A DNA stretch of 64,000 nucleotides from Planctomycetota bacterium. GTDB lineage: Bacteria > Planctomycetota > J058. The DNA lies in NCBI GenBank assembly GCA_023954375.1, contig JAMLIC010000011.1, forward strand, positions 155,354 through 219,353. The letters run 5' to 3'. The notes under the pieces were generated by a model. That model searched no databases. It saw nothing but the letters and a program-made list of their open reading frames with translations, and was not told the origin of the DNA. This document shows, piece after piece, positions 59,474 through 64,000 of the stretch. Each line of letters opens with the position of its first letter. The stretch's first letter is position 1. The translations under genes and the position numbers were made by a program.

Positions 59474-60667
59474 ATGCACGTGTCCCGACGCTTCCTGGCA
59501 CCGCTGGCGCTGGTCCTGGCGGCCTCGGCCGGCCACGCCTCCCGCGCGGACGAGACCCGCGCGAAGCCCTGGGACTGGGTCGTCGTCTACTACATGGCGT
59601 ACGACAACAACCTCGAGCCGTGCGGCCGCCCGATCCTCGACATGATCGGCAAGGGCGTGAAGTCGCCGCGGGTCGCGGTCACCTGCCTCGCCGACTTCAC
59701 CGACAACGACGGCATGCGCCGCTACACGATCACCCACGAGGGCGAGAAGGTGGAGCAGGTCCCCGGCGAGAACATCGCCGAGGAGGAGACGCTCCGCGAC
59801 TACCTGGAGTGGGTGCGCCTGACCTTCCCCGGGCGCCGGCTGGCCCTGATCTTCCTCAACCACGGCGGCAAGCTGGGCGAGATGTCGCTCGACGAGAACC
59901 CCGGCAAGGAGGGCGGGCAGAACTGGCTCGAGGTCCACGCGACCAGCCGCGTGGTGGCCGCCTGGCGCGAGGCGGTGAAGAAGGACGGCGGCGAGGTCGA
60001 GCTCCTGTTCCTGCAGCAGTGCGGCAAGGGGACGCTCGAGAACTACCACGCCTTCCGCGACGGCGGGAAGGTGATCATGGGCTCGCAGACCGTCGTCGGC
60101 GCGCCGAACTACTACTACGAGAAGGTCCTCCGCTGGGTGGGCCAGAACCCCGAGGGCTCGGGCGAGGACCTCGCGGCGAAGATCCGCGAGTTCGACCCGC
60201 CGAACATGTTCACCACCTACACGGCCGTGCGCGGCGCGGCGCTCGACGAGCTGCCGGCGCGCCTCGAGCCGGTGCTCGCGCCGCTGCTCGAGAAGGAGCG
60301 GCTCGCCGCGCCGACCGGCCTCCGGAGCTGCTTCGACCAGCCGCCCGACGAGCTGTTCATCGACGGGCTGGCCCTGCTCGAGGGGCTCTACACGCAGAAC
60401 GAGGTCGACCGGGCGCCGCTCGACGCCTTCGCCGAGTGGGTGCGCAAGGACCTCCTCGCCGGGCACCGCGTCTCGCCCGCGCGCGAGCGCGTGGCGGCGA
60501 GCTGGTGCGGGTTCTCGATCTACCTGCCGCGCTCGAAGCGGGCGCTCGACCGCTACGCCCACTACCCGATCTACCGCGAGACGCGGCTCGACGACCTCGT
60601 CGGCCGGCTGCTCCCGCCGCCGGGCGCGCAGCGCCAGGGCGGCCGCCGGGCGCGCGAGCGCCAGTGA
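59474..60667 (+). CDS. Clostripain-like (C11) cysteine peptidase, exported
   Basis: 397 residues with a signal peptide (LAPLALVLAASAGHASRA). C11 signature: WVVVYYMAYDNNLEP at the N-terminus, the His in LIFLNHGGKLGE, and the catalytic Cys in LLFLQQCGKGTLENY. Members cut after Arg or Lys in secreted or cell-surface proteins. Preceded by GGAGGAGGAG and a TAGCAT box (59442-59447). The stop overlaps the GH3 gene by 4 bases. Full length; no maturation linker obvious. Confidence 0.9.
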   Translation: MHVSRRFLAPLALVLAASAGHASRADETRAKPWDWVVVYYMAYDNNLEPCGRPILDMIGKGVKSPRVAVTCLADFTDNDGMRRYTITHEGEKVEQVPGENIAEEETLRDYLEWVRLTFPGRRLALIFLNHGGKLGEMSLDENPGKEGGQNWLEVHATSRVVAAWREAVKKDGGEVELLFLQQCGKGTLENYHAFRDGGKVIMGSQTVVGAPNYYYEKVLRWVGQNPEGSGEDLAAKIREFDPPNMFTTYTAVRGAALDELPARLEPVLAPLLEKERLAAPTGLRSCFDQPPDELFIDGLALLEGLYTQNEVDRAPLDAFAEWVRKDLLAGHRVSPARERVAASWCGFSIYLPRSKRALDRYAHYPIYRETRLDDLVGRLLPPPGAQRQGGRRARERQ

Positions 60668-62194
60668 CCGCGGGCCCCCTCGAGGCGCTCGCCCTCCAGG
60701 CGATCGTCCCCGTGCTCGACCTGCGCGGGGGCGAGGGGCGGCCCGCGCCGGCCGCCGCGCTCGAGGCCGCGCGCGACCTGGCCCGGCGCGGCGTCGGGGG
60801 CTTCATCCTCTTCGGCGGCGACGCGGCGACGCTCGGCGCCGACCTGGCCGCCCTGCGCGCCGAGGCGCCCGACGGCCTGCTCATCGCCGCCGACCTCGAG
60901 CGCGGCCTCGGCCAGCAGGTGCGGTGGGGCGCGCACCTGCCGCCGCTCCTGGCCCTCGGCGCCGCCGACGACGAGGACCTGGCGCGGCGCGCGGGCGAGG
61001 CGGTCGCGCGCGAGGCGCTCGCGGTGGGGATCGACTGGCTCCTCGGCCCCGTGCTCGACCTGGCCGACGAGCCCCGGAACCCGATCGTCGGCACGCGCTC
61101 GCTCGGCGCGGACCCGACCCGGGTGGCGGCGCTCGGTGCGGCCGTGGTCGAGGGGATCCAGGCGGCGGGCGCGCTGGCCTGCGCGAAGCACTTCCCCGGG
61201 CACGGCGCCACGACCGACGACTCGCACGCGGCCCTGCCGGTCGTGCAGCGCGCGGGCGACGCGCTGCGGGCGCGCGACCTGGCGCCGTTCCGGCGGTCGC
61301 TCGAGGCGGGCGTGGCCAGCGTCATGAGCGCGCACGTCATCTACCCGACGCTGTCCTCGACCGGTCGCCCGGCCACGCTCGACCCGACCCTCGTGCACGG
61401 CCTCCTGCGCGAGGAGCTGGGGTTCGACGGCCTCGTGGTCACGGATGCGCTCATCATGGACGGCGTCCTCGTCGGGCGGTCGGGCGAGGGCGAGAGCGCC
61501 TGCCTGGCGCTCGAGGCCGGGTGCGACGCGCTCCTCTACCCGAAGGACCCGCTCGCCGTCGCCGCCGCCGTGGCCGCCTGGGCTGCGGCCGCCCCCGGGC
61601 GCGAGGCGCGCCTGCGCCAGGCGGCGGGGCGTGGCGGCGGCCCGCCGGCGGACGCGAGTCGGCGGCGACCTGGCGGCGGCCCACCGCGCCGCGCTCGAGG
61701 TGGCCGACGCGCTGGCCGCCCGCGCGGTCACGCGCCAGGGCCCCCCGCGCGCGCCCCTGCGCGCCGGCGACGACGTGGGCGTCGTCGTCCTCGACGACGA
61801 CGCCGTGCCCGGCCTCGGCCACGAGGTCCTCGCGGCGCTCGGCGACGCGGGCGTGCGCCTGGCGCCGGCCGTCCTCACGCCGGAGCCCGGCGACGAGGCG
61901 CTGGCCCGCGCGCAGGCGGCCGCCGCCCGGCCGCGCGTGGTGGCGCTCGTCGGCTGCCGCGTCCGCGCCTGGAAGGGGCGCCCGGGGCTGGCGCCCGCGC
62001 TCCAGGCGGCCCTGCGCGACCTGCCCGCCGAGCGGCTGACCGTGGCCGCCCTGTGCGGCCCCGCGCCGCTCCAGGGCCACGCGCCCGCCGGGGCCGAGGT
62101 GCTGCTGGGCTACGGCGACGAGCCCTGCGTCCAGCGCGCGCTCGCGGGCGCCCTCCTCGGCGCCCCGGCGCCGGGGCGCGCCCCTACGGCTTGA
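60664..62194 (+). pseudogene. NagZ-like GH3 beta-N-acetylhexosaminidase with probable frameshift
   Basis: The first about 320 residues are a complete GH3 barrel with the NagZ signature CAKHFPGHGATTDDSHAALPV (K-H-F-P-G-H-G and D-S-H) and the catalytic-loop Asp in VVTDALIMDGV. Near 61630 the reading frame becomes Arg/Gly-rich nonsense, while the +1 frame continues naturally (DLAAAHRAALEVADALAARAVT to LLGAPAPGRAPTA, ending 62194) as the expected C-terminal domain. A single missing base in GGGGCGTGGC would explain this. NagZ removes GlcNAc from muropeptides in wall recycling. Start GTG overlaps the peptidase stop. Read without the shift, the frame would run to 62256. Confidence 0.82.
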
Positions 62195-63494
62195 GCGCGC
62201 CGGCGCCCTCGAGCGCGGCGTCGGCCGCCTCCCGGGCCGCGAGCGCGCGGTCGTAGGCGCGCAGGAACGGCCACCACACGAGCATGGCCAGGACCAGGTT
62301 GCCCGTCTGCAGGGCCACGGCCCGCAGGCTGCCGCCGGTGGTCAGGTAGGCGCCGAGCGGGGCGGGGAGCGTCCAGATCACGTCGAGCCGCGGCGCGGGC
62401 ACGAGCCCGGAGGTCATCGCCAGGTAGGCCGTCGTCGCCGTGAGCAGCGGGGCGACGAGGAACGGCACGGCGAGGCGCGGGTTCATCACGATCGGCGCCC
62501 CGAAGAGGAGCGGCTCGTTGATGTTGAACACCGCCGGCACGAGGCCCAGCTTGCCGACCGCCTTGAGCATGCCGCTCCGCGCGCGCACGAGGAGCAGGGC
62601 CACGGCGAGCGTCCCGCCCGAGCCGCCCTGCCACACGAACCAGAGGAAGAACTCGCGCGTTGCCGTGTGCGGCAGCGGGCGCAGGGCGGCGGCGGCCTCC
62701 TGGTTCTCGGCGATCATCTGCAGCCACACCGGCTTGAGCGCCGACATGACCGCCAGCGGGTGGACGCCCAGCAGCCACATGCCGCTGTCGACGAGGCACA
62801 GGGCCAGCACGCCGCCCAGGTGGTTGGTCGCGTGGATGAGCGGCTCGACCAGCGCCGAGGGCCCGTGGACCAGGTCGACGCCGGCGACGTGCGCCAGGAG
62901 CCAGGTGAGGGCCACGCTGGCGAAGCCGGGGACGATCGAGGCGAAGCTGCGCACGATGACGTCGGGCGCCCCGCCCGGGAGCTTGATCGTCAGGCCGCTG
63001 CCGCTCACGAGCCGCTGCACGTGCACCGAGGCGAGCGCGATCGCCAGCGCGCCGAACAGCCCCTCGGCGCCGAGGCGCTTCATGAGCAGCACGTTCTCGC
63101 CGCCGAGCTTCGCCCAGGAGACGGCCGTGAAGAAGGACGCCACGGCCATGATCGGCACGCCGAGCTCGTCGAGGCGGTGGTGCCGGGCGAGCGAGCGGGC
63201 GGCCCCGAAGCACACGTAGACGGCGATCAGGCCGGTCAACATGCGCTGGGGCACGAGCAGCACCTGGAGCAGCGACCTGCCGTCGGCGAGCGTCGTCTCC
63301 GCGACCCACGCCTGGAGCGTCGCCGACGGCGGCTGCGCCAGCAGCAGGAAGAACGAGCCGATCAGCACGAGCGGGAGGGCGGCCACGACGCCGTCGCGCA
63401 CCGCGACCAGGTGCGGCTCGCGCGCCAGCCGGTCGGCGAGCGCCGCCAGCCGCGCCCGCCGCGTCCCCTCCTCCGCCGCCGCCTCGCTCGTCAT
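62184..63494 (-). CDS. PTS EIIC-like sugar permease (lactose/cellobiose family)
   Basis: 436 residues with about 10 hydrophobic helices. Family signature: FVWQGGSGGTLAVALLL, the substrate-binding VFNINEPLLFGAPIVMNPRL and DVIWTLPAPLGAYLTTGG. EIIC moves beta-glucosides or chitobiose, coupled to phosphorylation by EIIB and EIIA. No other PTS component is in the window, so it may act as a stand-alone permease. It ends inside the convergent NagZ-like gene by 11 bases, which suggests chitobiose or GlcNAc disaccharides as substrate. TATCCT lies 8 bases before ATG. Confidence 0.86.
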   Translation of the reverse strand: MTSEAAAEEGTRRARLAALADRLAREPHLVAVRDGVVAALPLVLIGSFFLLLAQPPSATLQAWVAETTLADGRSLLQVLLVPQRMLTGLIAVYVCFGAARSLARHHRLDELGVPIMAVASFFTAVSWAKLGGENVLLMKRLGAEGLFGALAIALASVHVQRLVSGSGLTIKLPGGAPDVIVRSFASIVPGFASVALTWLLAHVAGVDLVHGPSALVEPLIHATNHLGGVLALCLVDSGMWLLGVHPLAVMSALKPVWLQMIAENQEAAAALRPLPHTATREFFLWFVWQGGSGGTLAVALLLVRARSGMLKAVGKLGLVPAVFNINEPLLFGAPIVMNPRLAVPFLVAPLLTATTAYLAMTSGLVPAPRLDVIWTLPAPLGAYLTTGGSLRAVALQTGNLVLAMLVWWPFLRAYDRALAAREAADAALEGAGALKP

Positions 63495-63502
63495 GGCGCC
63501 AG

Positions 63503-63508
63503 AGGATA
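63503..63508 (-). promoter_or_regulatory. -10 box TATCCT of a probably leaderless EIIC gene
   Basis: TATCCT on the minus strand, 8 bases before the ATG at 63494, without a ribosome-binding site. Confidence 0.5.
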
Positions 63509-63530
63509 GTCCACGGCGTCGGCCGGCTGG

Positions 63531-63553
63531 TAGCATCGACTCAGGAGGTGATC
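63531..63553 (+). promoter_or_regulatory. -10 box and near-perfect ribosome-binding site of the selW-like gene
   Basis: TAGCAT (63531-63536) is followed by AGGAGGTGATC (63543-63553), fully complementary to the 16S anti-Shine-Dalgarno tail, right before GTG. The strongest ribosome site seen in the window. Confidence 0.6.
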
Positions 63554-63811
63554 GTGGACCTGCGCATCCTCTACTGCTCGGGTTGAGGCTACCAGCCGAG
63601 GGCGGCGAGGCTCGCCGCCCGCATCAAGGCGGAGCTGGGGCTCGAGGCGCAGCTGATCGTCGGCGCGCGCGGGCAGTTCGACGTGGTCGCCGACGGCGAG
63701 ACGATCGCCAGCCGCGCGCCCGGGTTCATGAAGCGCCTCCTCGGCGGCGGCTGGCCGGACGAGGGGGAGGTCGTCGAGGCGCTGCGAGCGCGTGTCGCGC
63801 GGACAGCCTGA
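63554..63811 (+). CDS. SelW/Rdx-family selenoprotein with in-frame TGA (Sec)
   Basis: Reading through the TGA at 63584-63586 gives 85 residues: V1-DLRILYCSG-U11-GYQPRAARLAARI and then beta-strands QLIVGARGQFDVVADGETIASRA. The C8-S-G-U11 pair is the CxxU redox motif of SelW/SelT/SelH (Rdx) thioredoxin-like proteins, and the length is right. The TGA is at the place where homologues have Sec or Cys, codon use stays coding on both sides, and a hairpin follows (listed separately). Rdx proteins are cytoplasmic redox proteins, thought to act on thiol-disulfide balance. It would be missed by standard gene calling. selA/selB/selC are not in the window. Confidence 0.85.
63600..63620 (+). promoter_or_regulatory. 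Candidate bacterial SECIS hairpin
   Basis: Perfect 9-bp stem GGGCGGCGA / TCGCCGCCC with the loop GGC, whose apex lies about 22 bases after the TGA. Bacterial SECIS elements are hairpins with a G in the first two loop bases at 16-37 bases from UGA; this one fits. Bases inside the coding region. Confidence 0.6.
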
Positions 63812-63958
63812 GCGCCAGCGCCGGCCAGAACCAGGTGAAGACAGGTCACAGAGGACACATGTCGGTCGAGCGCGGCCCCCTGCGTCCCATCGGGGGTGAA
63901 GCCGGCCGCGACCAGAGGCCTTTCATCCACCCCGATGGCCTCGCCGTTCAAGTGCGGC
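63812..63958. other. Unassigned region at the right end
   Basis: 147 bases after the selW-like stop with no supported gene. A minus-strand frame (63589-63951) runs across the selW-like gene and is judged spurious. The sequence between 63850 and 63940 is not like any element I recognise. Confidence 0.5.
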
Positions 63959-64000
63959 GCCCGCTCGGCCGTCCTGGCAGACGGCCTTGCCGCCTCCGAG
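63959..64000. repeat. 42-bp dispersed repeat with hairpin, copy 2
   Basis: Second copy of the element at 18145-18186, with the same 7-bp stem GGCCGTC / GACGGCC (loop CTGGCA here). It reaches the end of the window, so it may continue. Confidence 0.6.

Noticed and set aside
63589..63951. 120-residue minus-strand frame overlapping the selW-like gene
   Set aside because: No ribosome site, no recognisable features; the plus strand has a coherent SelW-like protein.

Overview
The window is extremely GC-rich bacterial DNA with tightly packed, mostly 4-bp-overlapping genes. Features of a two-membrane cell are present: an alginate-export-type porin, a lipoprotein, periplasmic nitrate reductase and Tat-type precursors. 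Five Ser/Thr protein kinases, two FHA proteins, two sigma factors translationally coupled to kinases, several membrane proteins carrying pseudopilin-like domains, two GroELs, and an ACCACGGAG-type inverted element together point to Planctomycetota. This is an inference; Myxococcota or a related deep lineage cannot be excluded without a marker tree. No rRNA, tRNA, CRISPR or complete insertion sequence was seen.

Layout. 2-856: end of an endonuclease/exonuclease/phosphatase gene. 890-10541: two divergent respiratory operons. The rightward one is napD-napA-napB(tetraheme)-napF/G-like-orf97. The leftward one is tetraheme cytochrome, NrfC-like Fe-S protein, NrfD-like quinol dehydrogenase, porin and an Fnr/Crp regulator. 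Together they look like a complete quinol-to-nitrate chain using an NrfCD-type entry module instead of NapC. 10543-14495: hemolysin-III, P-type ATPase, hotdog thioesterase. 14696-18071: GT39-like / GT2 / methyltransferase operon. 18195-27815: leftward stress cluster (groEL, groES, groEL, dnaJ, grpE, a membrane protein with a GspG-like domain, GNAT, DEAD-box helicase). 28174-34268: FHA protein with about 20 copies of a Thr-containing motif, a small hypothetical, a DTW protein, and a kinase.

34430-49551 is the signalling core. One module is sigma factor - kinase/DUF697 - DUF697/SHOCT. A second is sigma factor - kinase/diadenylate cyclase/Roadblock. Two membrane proteins with pseudopilin-like tails and a sensor kinase lie beside it. 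49632-58587 holds a TerB-like protein, an APH-type kinase, a Kelch lipoprotein with LLGNLFG repeats, a GNAT, a Zn-ribbon/OmpA/VWA protein and a kinase-FHA protein. 58721-63811 holds a Nudix hydrolase, a C11 protease, a frameshifted NagZ-like GH3, an EIIC permease, and a SelW-like selenoprotein with in-frame TGA that ordinary gene calling would miss.

The most novel item is the 729-residue protein at 42185-44374. It joins a Ser/Thr kinase, two membrane helices, a CdaA-like c-di-AMP synthase domain with intact DGA and RHR motifs, and a Roadblock/LC7 domain, and it is coupled to its own sigma factor. Next are the SelW selenoprotein, the FHA phospho-motif array, and the kinase-DUF697 pair. Several genes have a TANNNT box only 6-11 bases before the start codon, suggesting leaderless transcripts. 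Two apparent frameshifts (about 61630 and about 18440) could be real or assembly errors.
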